64,000 nucleotides of DNA, taken from assembly GCF_017573465.1 (NCBI RefSeq), contig NZ_JAGEPF010000013.1, positions 62,001 through 126,000 on the forward strand. Reading direction: 5' to 3'. How positions within the stretch are numbered: position 1 is the first letter of the stretch; each line of letters opens with the position of its first letter. Both the position numbers and the translations under genes were made by a program. The notes beneath the pieces were generated by a model. The model saw only the letters and a program-made list of their open reading frames with translations. It made no database searches and was not told the DNA's origin. The stretch is from Actinomadura violacea (GTDB lineage: Bacteria; Actinomycetota; Actinomycetes; Streptosporangiales; Streptosporangiaceae). Below, one piece after another: positions 51,563-59,999 of the stretch.

Positions 51563-52849
51563 GTGGCAGCCCCGACCTCCCAGAGCACGGCGCAGCGCGC
51601 GCGCCCCGCGGTCTTCCTGCATGTCGGAGCCGCCAAGAGCGGCACGACGTACCTGCAGAACGTCCTCTGGCACAACCGGGACCGGCTGCGCCGGCACGGC
51701 TTCAACTATCCCGGCCGCGACCCCGCCGCCCACGTCAGGGCAGCCTTCGACCTGCGCCGGACCTTCTTCCGCGACGCCTCCGACCCCTCGACGCGCGGCG
51801 CCTGGCACGAGATCGTCGGCGCGGCCCGCGACTTCCCCGGCACCACGATCATCTCCCAGGAGCTCTTCGCGCCCGCCCGGATCCGCTACACCCGGCAGGC
51901 CATGGCCGACCTGGACTTCGCCGACGTGCACGTCGTGTTCACCGTGCGCGACCTCGCCCGCCAGCTGCCCGCGCACTGGCAGGAGGACGTCAAGAACCGG
52001 TTCACCACGAACTTCGACGACTTCGTCGCCGCCCTGCGGCGCGCCGACTGGCGCAGCTTCGAGACCGCCCGGCTGTTCTGGGGCCTCCAGGACCCCGTCG
52101 CGGTGCTGGCCCGCTGGAGCGTGGAGCTGCCGCCCGAGCGCGTCCACGTCGTCACGCTCCCGCCGCCCGGCGCGCCCCGCGACCTGCTCTGGCAGCGCTT
52201 CTGCGCGGCCGTCGGCCTGTCCCCCTGGCGGTACGACCTCGCCGGCTCGTTCTCCAACCCGTCGCTCGGGCTCGCCGAGACGCTGTTCCTGCGCGACCTC
52301 AACGACGCCCTCGACGAGCGCGTCGGCTGGCACGTCTACAACGAGCAGGTCAAGCTGCACCTCGCGCAGGAGGTGCTGACCGCCAGGCGCGCGCCGACCA
52401 AGATAGCGCTGTCCGCCGGCGACCTGATGTGGGCGACGGAACGCGCCATCGAGACCGTCGAGGACCTGCGCGCGGCCGGCTACCACGTCGTCGGCGACCT
52501 CTACGACCTGATCCCCACCGCGCCCCGCGGCCGGCCCTCCGCCGCCCCCTCCGGAGCGGAGATGGCCGACGTCGGGACCGACGCCATCGCGGCGCTGCTG
52601 CGGCGCCTCCTGGAGGAGGACCGGCGCGGCGCGGACGTCGAGGGCGCCGCGGTGCCGGTCGCCGACCGCATCGGCCTGCTGCGCGCCGAGACGGCAGCGC
52701 TGGCCGAGCACACCGCCCGGCTGGCCCACGACGCGGCGCCGCTCTCCGAACGGGCCGCCGAACGCTACCCGGCCGTGCGGCAGCTGCGCGGCGCCTACCG
52801 CCGGATCCAGCGCGGCGGCCGATCCGACGTCGAGACGAACACGGGGTGA
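51563..52849 (+). CDS. sulfotransferase-like protein (paralogue 2)
   Basis: A 428-residue protein with the PAPS-loop segment FLHVGAAKSGTTYLQNVLW near the N-terminus. It has VHVVFTVRDLARQLPAHWQEDV, resembling the 3'-phosphate site region, FWGLQDPVAVLARW, and VHVVTLPPPGAPRDLLWQRF. The C-terminal 120 residues contain helices with coiled-coil character. It is related to the proteins at 19951 and 52852. The GTG start has AGGAA upstream and lies after the -10 at 51514. It opens the rightward arm of the galactan locus, so sulfation of the glycan or a lipid carrier is a reasonable inference. Confidence 0.82.
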   Translation: MAAPTSQSTAQRARPAVFLHVGAAKSGTTYLQNVLWHNRDRLRRHGFNYPGRDPAAHVRAAFDLRRTFFRDASDPSTRGAWHEIVGAARDFPGTTIISQELFAPARIRYTRQAMADLDFADVHVVFTVRDLARQLPAHWQEDVKNRFTTNFDDFVAALRRADWRSFETARLFWGLQDPVAVLARWSVELPPERVHVVTLPPPGAPRDLLWQRFCAAVGLSPWRYDLAGSFSNPSLGLAETLFLRDLNDALDERVGWHVYNEQVKLHLAQEVLTARRAPTKIALSAGDLMWATERAIETVEDLRAAGYHVVGDLYDLIPTAPRGRPSAAPSGAEMADVGTDAIAALLRRLLEEDRRGADVEGAAVPVADRIGLLRAETAALAEHTARLAHDAAPLSERAAERYPAVRQLRGAYRRIQRGGRSDVETNTG

Positions 52850-52851
52850 CC

Positions 52852-54048
52852 ATGGGCGGGAACCGGCCCGGCAAGACCGTCTACCTGCACGTCGGCGCGC
52901 CGACAGCCGGCACGGCGTTCCTGCACGAGGCGCTGTGGGCCAACCGGCGGCGCCTCGGCGACGCGGGCGTCTGCTACCCGCTGTCGGGCCCGCAGGAGCA
53001 CTTCGGCGCGGTCATGGACCTGCGCGAGATGAGCTGGGGCGGGCACCGCGACCCGGCCTGGGACGGCGCGTGGGAGCGCATGGCCCGCCGCGTCCACGAC
53101 TGGGACGGCCCGACCGCCGTCTTCTCCCAGGGCCTGCTCGGCGGCGCCACCGAACCGCAGGCCAAGCGGGCCGTGGCGGCGCTGGAACCGGCCGAGGTGC
53201 ACGTGGTGTTCGCGACCCGCGACCTCGGCTGGCAGCTGATCTTCGACTGGCAGGAGCAGATCCGGCACACCCACACCATCTCCTTCGAGCGGTTCGTCGA
53301 CGACCTGGTCGCCCTCGGCCCGGCCGCCCCCGAGCCGTACGGGGAGATGTTCTGGGGGCTGCACGACGCCGTCCGGGTCCTCGGTACCTGGGAGGCGGTG
53401 GTGCCGAAGGAGCGCATCCACGTCCTCACCCTCCCGCCGCCCGGGGAGCGCCCCGGCCTGCTGTGGGAGCGGTTCGCCGCGCTGACCGGCATCCCCGCCG
53501 GCGCCTGCGACCTCGGCGGGATCCCCGAGGACGAGCCGCTGTCGGCGATCGAGGCGGAGCTGCTGCGCCGGCTCAACGAGAAGATCGCGCCGGCGCTGGG
53601 CGGCGACTACGAGCGGCTCGTCCGCGAGTACCTGATCGGGCACGGGCTCGCCGAGGGCACCGACGACACCGGCCGCACCCGGATGGGGCTGCCCGCCCGG
53701 CACGCCGCCTGGGCCGCCGGGCGGACCCGCGAGCTCGCCGGGTCGCTGCGCGCCTCCGGCTACCGGGTGGCGGGCGACCTCGACGAGCTGACCACCTCCC
53801 GGCACCCGGACACGGTGCTGCTCCCCGGCGACGTGCCGGACGAGCTGGTCGCGTCCGCGTCCGTCGGCGTCGCCGCCGCGCTGCTGCGGGAGCTGGCCAG
53901 GGCGAGCGAGCGGATCGGGCTCGCGCACGTGCAGGGCGAGCTCGCCGACGTCCGGGAGAACCTGGACCGCCTGGTGCAGGCGGCGGCCGCCGCGCCGCCC
54001 GCGCTGCAGCGGGCCGCCCGCCGCGCGACCGGCCGGCGCACCCCGTGA
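52852..54048 (+). CDS. sulfotransferase-like protein with altered PAPS loop (paralogue 3)
   Basis: A 398-residue homologue of the preceding protein. It keeps VYLHVGAP at the start, VHVVFATRDLGWQLIFDWQEQI, MFWGLHDAVRVLGTW and IHVLTLPPPGERPGLLWERF. The loop that reads KSGTTYL in the paralogues is TAGTAFL here, so the Lys and one Thr that contact PAPS are lost. It may be inactive, or bind a different donor. The ATG is preceded by GGGGTG and lies three bases after the upstream stop. The stop overlaps the next gene by GTGA. A dimer partner role for paralogue 2 is possible. Confidence 0.8.
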   Translation: MGGNRPGKTVYLHVGAPTAGTAFLHEALWANRRRLGDAGVCYPLSGPQEHFGAVMDLREMSWGGHRDPAWDGAWERMARRVHDWDGPTAVFSQGLLGGATEPQAKRAVAALEPAEVHVVFATRDLGWQLIFDWQEQIRHTHTISFERFVDDLVALGPAAPEPYGEMFWGLHDAVRVLGTWEAVVPKERIHVLTLPPPGERPGLLWERFAALTGIPAGACDLGGIPEDEPLSAIEAELLRRLNEKIAPALGGDYERLVREYLIGHGLAEGTDDTGRTRMGLPARHAAWAAGRTRELAGSLRASGYRVAGDLDELTTSRHPDTVLLPGDVPDELVASASVGVAAALLRELARASERIGLAHVQGELADVRENLDRLVQAAAAAPPALQRAARRATGRRTP

Positions 54049-55022
54049 CCGGCGGACCGGCGGAGGGCGCCGCCGCGCCCGCGTCCGTCACCGCGGTGGT
54101 CGTCACCTTCAACCGGCGCGCGCTGCTGGAGGAGGCGCTGGCGGCGCTCGCCGCGCAGTCGCGCCGCCCGGACCGCGTCGTCGTCGTGGACAACGCCTCC
54201 TCCGACGGCACCGCCGAGGCCGTCGCGAGCGGCTTCCCGGACACCGACCTGCTGGTCCTCCCCCGCAACATCGGCGGCGCCGGCGGCTTCGGCGCCGGCA
54301 TGGCGCGCGCCCTCGACGCCGGGACCGACCTGCTCTGGCTGCTCGACGACGACACCGTGCCCGAGCCGGACGCCCTGCGCGAGCTGCTCGCCGCCCGCGA
54401 CCGGGCGACCGCCGCCGACGGCCCGCCCGCGCTCGTCGCGAGCAGGGTCGTGTGGACCGACGGCCGCGACCACCCGATGAACACCCCGCGCGCCAAGCCC
54501 CGCACCCCGCCCGCCGAGCGGGAGATCGCGGAGGCCGCCGGGTGCATGCCGGTCCGCTCCGCGTCGTTCGTCTCCGTCCTGGTCGACGCGGCCTCGGTGC
54601 GGGAGCGCGGGCTGCCCGTCGCCGACTACTTCCTGTGGAACGACGACTTCGAGTTCACCACCCGGCTGCTGCGCGGCCGCCGCGGCGTGCTGTGCCCGCG
54701 CAGCGTCGTCGTGCACAAGACCAAGGAGTTCGGCGGCGCGGACGCCGACCCCGGCGACCGCTTCTTCTACGAGGTCCGCAACAAGATCTGGCTGTTCAGC
54801 GGCAGTCCCGGGCTCGCGCCGCCGGAGCGCGCGCTGTACGCGGGGTCCACGCTCCGGCGCTGGACGCGCACCTTCGCCGGGTCCGGCGACCGCGCGGTGC
54901 TGCGCCGCGCCATGCTCCGCGGCCTGCGGGACGGGCTGCTCACCCGACCGAAGCCGACGGCCGACCTGCTGCGCGAGGTCGGAGTGGAGGTCCCCGACGA
55001 TGACGAGCGCCGTACTCGCTGA
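54045..55022 (+). CDS. GlfT1-type GT2 glycosyltransferase
   Basis: A 325-residue GT2 enzyme with VTAVVVTFNRRALLEEAL, VVDNASSDGT, NIGGAGGFGAGM, the DDD metal motif (LWLLDDDTVPEPD) and FLWNDDFEFTTRLL. The segment DPGDRFFYEVRN is close to DPGKRFFTYRNR of mycobacterial GlfT1 (Rv3782), which adds the first galactofuranose residues to the lipid-linked primer. GTG start by GTGA overlap with the upstream gene. With GlfT2 and Glf on the other strand it completes a galactan initiation/extension set. Rhamnosyl transfer is an alternative. Confidence 0.8.
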   Translation: MTGGPAEGAAAPASVTAVVVTFNRRALLEEALAALAAQSRRPDRVVVVDNASSDGTAEAVASGFPDTDLLVLPRNIGGAGGFGAGMARALDAGTDLLWLLDDDTVPEPDALRELLAARDRATAADGPPALVASRVVWTDGRDHPMNTPRAKPRTPPAEREIAEAAGCMPVRSASFVSVLVDAASVRERGLPVADYFLWNDDFEFTTRLLRGRRGVLCPRSVVVHKTKEFGGADADPGDRFFYEVRNKIWLFSGSPGLAPPERALYAGSTLRRWTRTFAGSGDRAVLRRAMLRGLRDGLLTRPKPTADLLREVGVEVPDDDERRTR

Positions 55023-56691
55023 CCCCGCGACACGGCAGGCGGCCGGCCCGCAGGGGCGGCTCGCCCGGTGGGCGGTGCCGCTCGTCCCGGCGGCCGCCGC
55101 GCTCGCCCTCGCCCTGACCTACATCGGCCGCCCGGCCTTCTGGCTGGACGAGTCCGCGACGATCAGCGCGACGGGCCGTCCCGTCGGCGAGATGCTGCGC
55201 CTGTTCCAGCACCTCGACCTCGTGCACGCCTTCTACTACCTGGCCATGAAGGTGTGGATCGCGGTCTTCGGCAACGGGGAGACGGCGCTGCGGCTGCCGA
55301 GCGCGCTCGCGACCGCGGCGGCGGCCGCGGGCATCGCGGTGATCGGGCGGCGCTGCGCCGGGCGGGCGGCCGGCCTGCTGGCCGGGCTGGCGTACGCGGG
55401 GTCCATCCCCGTCGCGACGTACGCGCACGAGGCCCGCTCGTACGCGATGGTCGCCGCGGTCGCGGTGCTGGCCACCTACCTGCTCATCCGGGGGGTCCAC
55501 CCGCGGGAGCCGCATCCGTGGCGCTGGTTCGCGGGCTACGGCGCCGCGATCCTCGTGCTCGGCCTCCTGCACCTCGACAGCGTCCTGCTGCTGGCGGCGC
55601 ACGGTGCGACGCTCCTGATCGCGCGCGCCAAGGCCCCCCGGACATGGTTGCGCTGGACGGTCTGCGGCGGCCTGGGCGGCGCGCTCCTCGTCCCGCTCGC
55701 GCTGGCCGCGCAGACCCAGTCCGTGCAGGTCGCCTGGCTGCCCCGGCCGTCGTGGCCGCTCGTCTGGCAGCTGGTGAAGTTCCTGACCGGCGGCCGGGAC
55801 CTGGTCTGGCCGACCCTGGCCGCGGCGCTCATCGGCGCCTGCGTGGGCGTGAAGAGGCGCGGTGCGGAGGGCGCCGGAGGCTCGGAGGAAGACGCGAGCA
55901 CGGACGGGTGCAGCATCTCGCTCACCGTCCTCGCACTGCCCTGGCTGATCGTGCCGTCGGCGCTGCTGCTCCTCGCGTCGCTGGTGGCCGACCCGATGTT
56001 CATCTTCCGGTACGTCCTGTTCTCCGTCCCCGCCCTGACGCTGCTGATGGGCGCCGGGCTGGCCCGGATCGCCGCCCTCGGCCGCCCCTGGCTGGGCGGG
56101 CTGCTGCTCGCCGCCGCGGTCGCGGTGCTGGCCGTCCCGGCCGTGCAGCCGCAGACCGCCCTGCGGCGGCACGACTCCAAGCTCGACGACATGCGCACCC
56201 CCGCGCAGGTCGTGCGCCGCGAGGCGCACAAGGGCGACGCGATCATCTACATCAACGGCGTCGCCCGCTGGGACGCGGCCGCCTACCCGGACGCCTTCGG
56301 CCGCCTGCGCGACATCGGGATGGCCGAGGACCCGGTCCACGCGGGCAACTTCGAGGGCCGCGACAAGCTCCCCTGGCAGCTGCGCGGCCCGCTCATCCAC
56401 TCCGAACGGGTGTGGCTGTTGACGCGCGCCAGAGCCGTGAACGTGAACCCCGGGCCTCTCGTCTTCAAGCGGATGAAGATGATCGACGCCACCGGTCCCT
56501 GGAGGATCGCGGGCAACTGGAGGTTCAAGGGCGGGGCGCTGACCCTCTACGTGCGGACCGGGCCGTACCGGTCACCGTCGGCGCGCGGGACCGCCGGCAA
56601 GCCGCAGCGCGCCGTCCCGAAACCGCGCTCCACCACCGCGCCGAAGCGCGCCGTTCCGAAGCCGCGCCGCACCGCGCCGGCGAAGCCCTAG
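55000..56691 (+). CDS. GT39-like multi-span glycosyltransferase
   Basis: A 563-residue membrane protein with about 10 hydrophobic helices. After the first span the external loop begins with PAFWLDESATISATGRP, where the Asp-Glu pair is the expected catalytic/metal site of polyprenyl-phosphate-sugar-dependent (GT-C) glycosyltransferases. The C-terminal 150 residues are extracytoplasmic (GDAIIYINGVARW, PWQLRGPLIHSERVWLL) and end in Lys/Pro/Arg-rich repeats (AVPKPR). It overlaps the GT2 gene by 23 bases. It may add side-chain sugars to the exported glycan outside the membrane. The stop lies in a CTAG shared with the converging GH43 gene. Confidence 0.83.
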   Translation: MTSAVLADPATRQAAGPQGRLARWAVPLVPAAAALALALTYIGRPAFWLDESATISATGRPVGEMLRLFQHLDLVHAFYYLAMKVWIAVFGNGETALRLPSALATAAAAAGIAVIGRRCAGRAAGLLAGLAYAGSIPVATYAHEARSYAMVAAVAVLATYLLIRGVHPREPHPWRWFAGYGAAILVLGLLHLDSVLLLAAHGATLLIARAKAPRTWLRWTVCGGLGGALLVPLALAAQTQSVQVAWLPRPSWPLVWQLVKFLTGGRDLVWPTLAAALIGACVGVKRRGAEGAGGSEEDASTDGCSISLTVLALPWLIVPSALLLLASLVADPMFIFRYVLFSVPALTLLMGAGLARIAALGRPWLGGLLLAAAVAVLAVPAVQPQTALRRHDSKLDDMRTPAQVVRREAHKGDAIIYINGVARWDAAAYPDAFGRLRDIGMAEDPVHAGNFEGRDKLPWQLRGPLIHSERVWLLTRARAVNVNPGPLVFKRMKMIDATGPWRIAGNWRFKGGALTLYVRTGPYRSPSARGTAGKPQRAVPKPRSTTAPKRAVPKPRRTAPAKP

Positions 56692-58193
56692 CGCAGTTCG
56701 AGGTAGTCGACCTGGCCCTGCCCGTCGACCCGCGACAGGCTGAGCGTGTTCCATCCCGCGTTCAGGACGGCGCCGACCGTGGCGGACGCCCAGTCCGAGT
56801 CGCCGGTCTCGCGCAGCGTGAACGTGGAGGCGGCGGCGCCGTTCGCCGAGAGCGCCAGGTGCGCGGCCTCGCCCGACCGGTCGGCGTACCCGATCCGCAC
56901 CGAGTACCGGCCCGCGGCCGGCGCGAACACCGGGACGTCCAGGCGGCAGCCGTCCCGGTCGAACGGGCCGACGGCCGAGCCGCCCGACGCGTTCGGCCGC
57001 GGCAGCGCGGCGACGCAGCCGTTCAGCCGCCCCCGCTCGGCCTCGAACCGGGCGGGCACGCCCCGGACGACCGGCCGGGACCCGTCCCAGCCGAGCGAGG
57101 CCACGAACATCCCGCGGTCCACCGTCGAGCCGCCGTGGTGCTTCAGGATCCCGTGGAAGACCAGGTGGTCGCCGGTCTCGTCGGTGAGGACGTCCGCGCT
57201 CCCAGGCCCCTCGACCGCGCCCCCGTACGCGCCGGTGGACTGCACCGGGCGCGGCTGCTTCCGGTACGGGCCCTCCAGGGACGGCGCGATCGCGTAGCGG
57301 GTCTGGTAGTCCGAGCGGAAGTACCAGCCGGCCGAGTACAGCAGCACGTACTGGCCGCCGCGCCGCACCAGGTCGGGCGCCTCCACCAGGACGGGCTCGC
57401 TCCGGTCGTGGCCGAGGATGCGCTTGGCCGGCCCGTTCACGCGCAGCCCGTCCGCGGTGAGCGGCACGAGGTAGATCGCCGCGGTCTTCCTGGCGTCGCT
57501 CTTGTACAGCAGGTACCGCGTCCCGTCCGTCTCGATGTAGGAGGACGGGTCGATGGCGCCGCCGAGGTCCAGCGGGCACACCAGCGGCGGCCCGTCGACC
57601 GGGACGAACGGCCCGGCCGGCGAGGCCGACGTCGCGACCCCGATGCACTGGACGTCGCGGTCCCGGCGCGCGGCGGAGAAGTACAGCACGTAGGCGCCCG
57701 ATCCGGCGCGGGGCGGGACGACCTCGGGCGCCCAGGTGCGTCCGGCCTGCGCCCAGGACGGGAGCCGGGCGAGGCCGTCGCCGGGCGAGCGGGTCCACGG
57801 GCCCTCCGGCGACGGCGCGGTCGCCACGGGCATCGTCGCGTCCCCGTTGTTGGTGCCGTAGGCGTAGTACCGGCCGTCCACCTTGATCACCGTCGGGTCG
57901 GCGAACCACCCGTCGATCACCGGCTCGACGGGCGAGTAGCCGGGCGGGGTCAGCGGCGCCTGGGTGCCGGCGGGCGCCGGCGGCGGGGCCGCGGCGCGCG
58001 GCCGGGGGGCGGCGGAGTGGGCCGCGCGGCGGGCGTCGCCGGGCCCCGCCGCGCCGGGCAGGCAGGAGGCGGCCAGCGCCACGACCAGCGCCAGGACGGC
58101 GCTGATCGCGGTCCCGCCCACCGGCGGTCTCGGCAGCCCGAGCTCTCGCAGATCCCCGCCCTCCCTCGCACGTCCCCCGCATGATGCCAACAA
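56688..58193 (-). CDS. secreted GH43-family glycosidase with C-terminal carbohydrate-binding-like domain
   Basis: A 501-residue protein. A hydrophobic segment (about 29-48) and a Pro/Ala linker precede a five-bladed GH43 domain with the three catalytic acids: Asp99 (FADPTV), Asp215 (IDPSSY) and Glu271 (VEAPDL). WAPEV and VEGPGSADVL are also typical. Residues about 385-501 look like a CBM6/35-type beta sandwich. GH43 enzymes cleave arabinofuranosides, galactans or xylans. The position beside the galactofuran locus makes a furanoside substrate attractive but unproven. A Cys at 44 in AASC may be a weak lipobox. The stop shares CTAG with the upstream neighbour. Confidence 0.87.
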   Translation of the reverse strand: MLASCGGRAREGGDLRELGLPRPPVGGTAISAVLALVVALAASCLPGAAGPGDARRAAHSAAPRPRAAAPPPAPAGTQAPLTPPGYSPVEPVIDGWFADPTVIKVDGRYYAYGTNNGDATMPVATAPSPEGPWTRSPGDGLARLPSWAQAGRTWAPEVVPPRAGSGAYVLYFSAARRDRDVQCIGVATSASPAGPFVPVDGPPLVCPLDLGGAIDPSSYIETDGTRYLLYKSDARKTAAIYLVPLTADGLRVNGPAKRILGHDRSEPVLVEAPDLVRRGGQYVLLYSAGWYFRSDYQTRYAIAPSLEGPYRKQPRPVQSTGAYGGAVEGPGSADVLTDETGDHLVFHGILKHHGGSTVDRGMFVASLGWDGSRPVVRGVPARFEAERGRLNGCVAALPRPNASGGSAVGPFDRDGCRLDVPVFAPAAGRYSVRIGYADRSGEAAHLALSANGAAASTFTLRETGDSDWASATVGAVLNAGWNTLSLSRVDGQGQVDYLELR

Positions 58194-58350
58194 GCCGCAT
58201 CGGACCGCGAACCGGCGCCAAGTGCACGAATCACCGCAGGGCTGGTTACCCTTGCAGGCCGGAACCGATCACCGATCGCGGCGCGAGCCCGCGCCGGGGC
58301 ACCGCGGGCCGGACGCGCCGCGCCCCCGCGCCCGGAGGGAAAGGCGGACA

Positions 58351-59910
58351 TTGACCCGACAACGGCGGCTCCGCCCGCGCGTGCGATCGGGCCGGCCCGC
58401 GCCGGCGCGCGTGCGCGGACGCGCGGTGGCCGCCCTGCTGTGCCTGCTGGCCGCGCTCGCGGCGGGCGGCTGCAGCGGCGGGTCCGGAACCGGCCACGGC
58501 AAGCGCGGTGGCACGCCGGGCGCCGCGGCGAAGAAGCCGAACATCATCTTCGTGCTCACCGACGACCTGTCGTGGAACCTCGTCCCGCACATGCCGCAGG
58601 TGCAGCGGATGCAGCGCGACGGCCTGACCTTCGACCGGTTCTACATGGCGGACTCGCTGTGCTGCACGTCCCGCGCGACGATCTTCACCGGCCGCTACCC
58701 GCACAACACCGGGGTCCGCACGAACTTCCCGCCGCTCGGCGGCTACGAGGTCTTCAAGCAGCGCGCCGGGGAGCAGAACGCGTTCGCGCCCGCGCTGCAG
58801 AAGGCCGGGTACCGCACCGCGCTGCTCGGCAAGTACATGAACGGCTACCAGCCCGCCGACGCCCAGGGCGGCGCGGAGCCGTACGTGCCGCCCGGCTGGA
58901 GCGAGTGGTACGTCGCGGGCAACGGCTACCCCGAGTACGGCTACAACCTGAACGAGAACGGCCGCCTCGTCTCCTACGGGCACAAGCCGCAGGACTACCT
59001 GACCGACGTCCTGGCGAACAAGGGCGCCGACTTCGTCCGGCGCGCCGGGAGCACCTCGCAGCCGTTCTTCATGGAGATCTCGACGTTCGCGCCGCACGGC
59101 CCGTTCGTCGCCGCGCCGAAGTACGCCAAGAGCTTCCCCCATCTGAAGGCGCCCCGGTCGCCGTCGTTCAACGAGAAGGACGTCAGCGACAAGCCGTCCT
59201 GGCTGCGCAAGCACCCCAAGCTGGGCAAGCGCGCCATCGCCCGGATCGACGAGGGGTTCCGCGACCGCGTCCGGATGGTCCGGTCCGTCGACGACATGAT
59301 CGGCCGGCTGCGGGGCGAGCTGGCGAAGCTCGGCATCGACCGCGACACCTATGTCGTCTTCGGGTCCGACAACGGGTTCCACATGGGCGAGCACCGGCTC
59401 GCCGGCGGCAAGATGACCGCGTTCGACATCGACATCCACGTCCCCTACGTCGTCACCGGGCCCGGCGTCGGCGCGGGACGCCGCGTCGGCGCGTTCGCGC
59501 AGAACACCGACCTCGCGCCCACCTTCCTCGGCCTCGCCGGGCTGCCCGCCGGGCCCGGCACCGACGGCCGGTCGCTGGTGCCGTTCCTGCAGGGCCGCAC
59601 GCCGGACGGGTGGCGGCAGGCCGTGCTGATCGAGCACGTCAAGCCCGCACCGTCGCGCGACGACCCGGACCGGCAGGACTCCGCGCCCGGCGCGCCCACC
59701 ACCTACAACGCGATCCGCACGAACGACGCGCTCTACGTCGAGTACGCCGACGGCGAGCGCGAGTACTACGACCTGACACGCGACCCGGACGAGCTGCGGA
59801 ACACCGCCGGGCGGCTGCCCGAGCAGCGGCGGCGGCAGCTGTCGAACCAGCTGTACGCGTTCGTGCACTGCGCCGGGCAGGGGTGCACCGCCGCTGGGCA
59901 GACCGGGTGA
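58351..59910 (+). CDS. lipoprotein sulfatase, formylglycine type
   Basis: A 519-residue sulfatase. The start is TTG with GGAGGG upstream. A basic N-terminus and hydrophobic stretch end at Cys41 (LAAGGC), a probable lipoprotein signal. Motifs are IIFVLTDDLSWN (metal Asp71-Asp72), the formylglycine motif Cys104-x-T-S-R (104-108) followed by GRYPHNTG, APHGPF, and FGSDNGFHMGEHRLAGGKMTAFD. It should hydrolyse sulfate esters at the outer membrane face and needs the formylglycine-generating enzyme encoded elsewhere. Given the sulfotransferase-like proteins in the neighbouring locus, a sulfated surface glycan is a possible substrate. N-sulfoglucosamine/glucosamine-6-sulfatase-like in general pattern. 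Confidence 0.88.
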   Translation: MTRQRRLRPRVRSGRPAPARVRGRAVAALLCLLAALAAGGCSGGSGTGHGKRGGTPGAAAKKPNIIFVLTDDLSWNLVPHMPQVQRMQRDGLTFDRFYMADSLCCTSRATIFTGRYPHNTGVRTNFPPLGGYEVFKQRAGEQNAFAPALQKAGYRTALLGKYMNGYQPADAQGGAEPYVPPGWSEWYVAGNGYPEYGYNLNENGRLVSYGHKPQDYLTDVLANKGADFVRRAGSTSQPFFMEISTFAPHGPFVAAPKYAKSFPHLKAPRSPSFNEKDVSDKPSWLRKHPKLGKRAIARIDEGFRDRVRMVRSVDDMIGRLRGELAKLGIDRDTYVVFGSDNGFHMGEHRLAGGKMTAFDIDIHVPYVVTGPGVGAGRRVGAFAQNTDLAPTFLGLAGLPAGPGTDGRSLVPFLQGRTPDGWRQAVLIEHVKPAPSRDDPDRQDSAPGAPTTYNAIRTNDALYVEYADGEREYYDLTRDPDELRNTAGRLPEQRRRQLSNQLYAFVHCAGQGCTAAGQTG

Positions 59911-59999
59911 TCCAGACAGACCAGTGATCCGACGGAAAAGGTGAACCGGGCCAGGCGGGCGCGCCGGGAGGACGGTCCGATGAGGGGGGAGCACGACCC

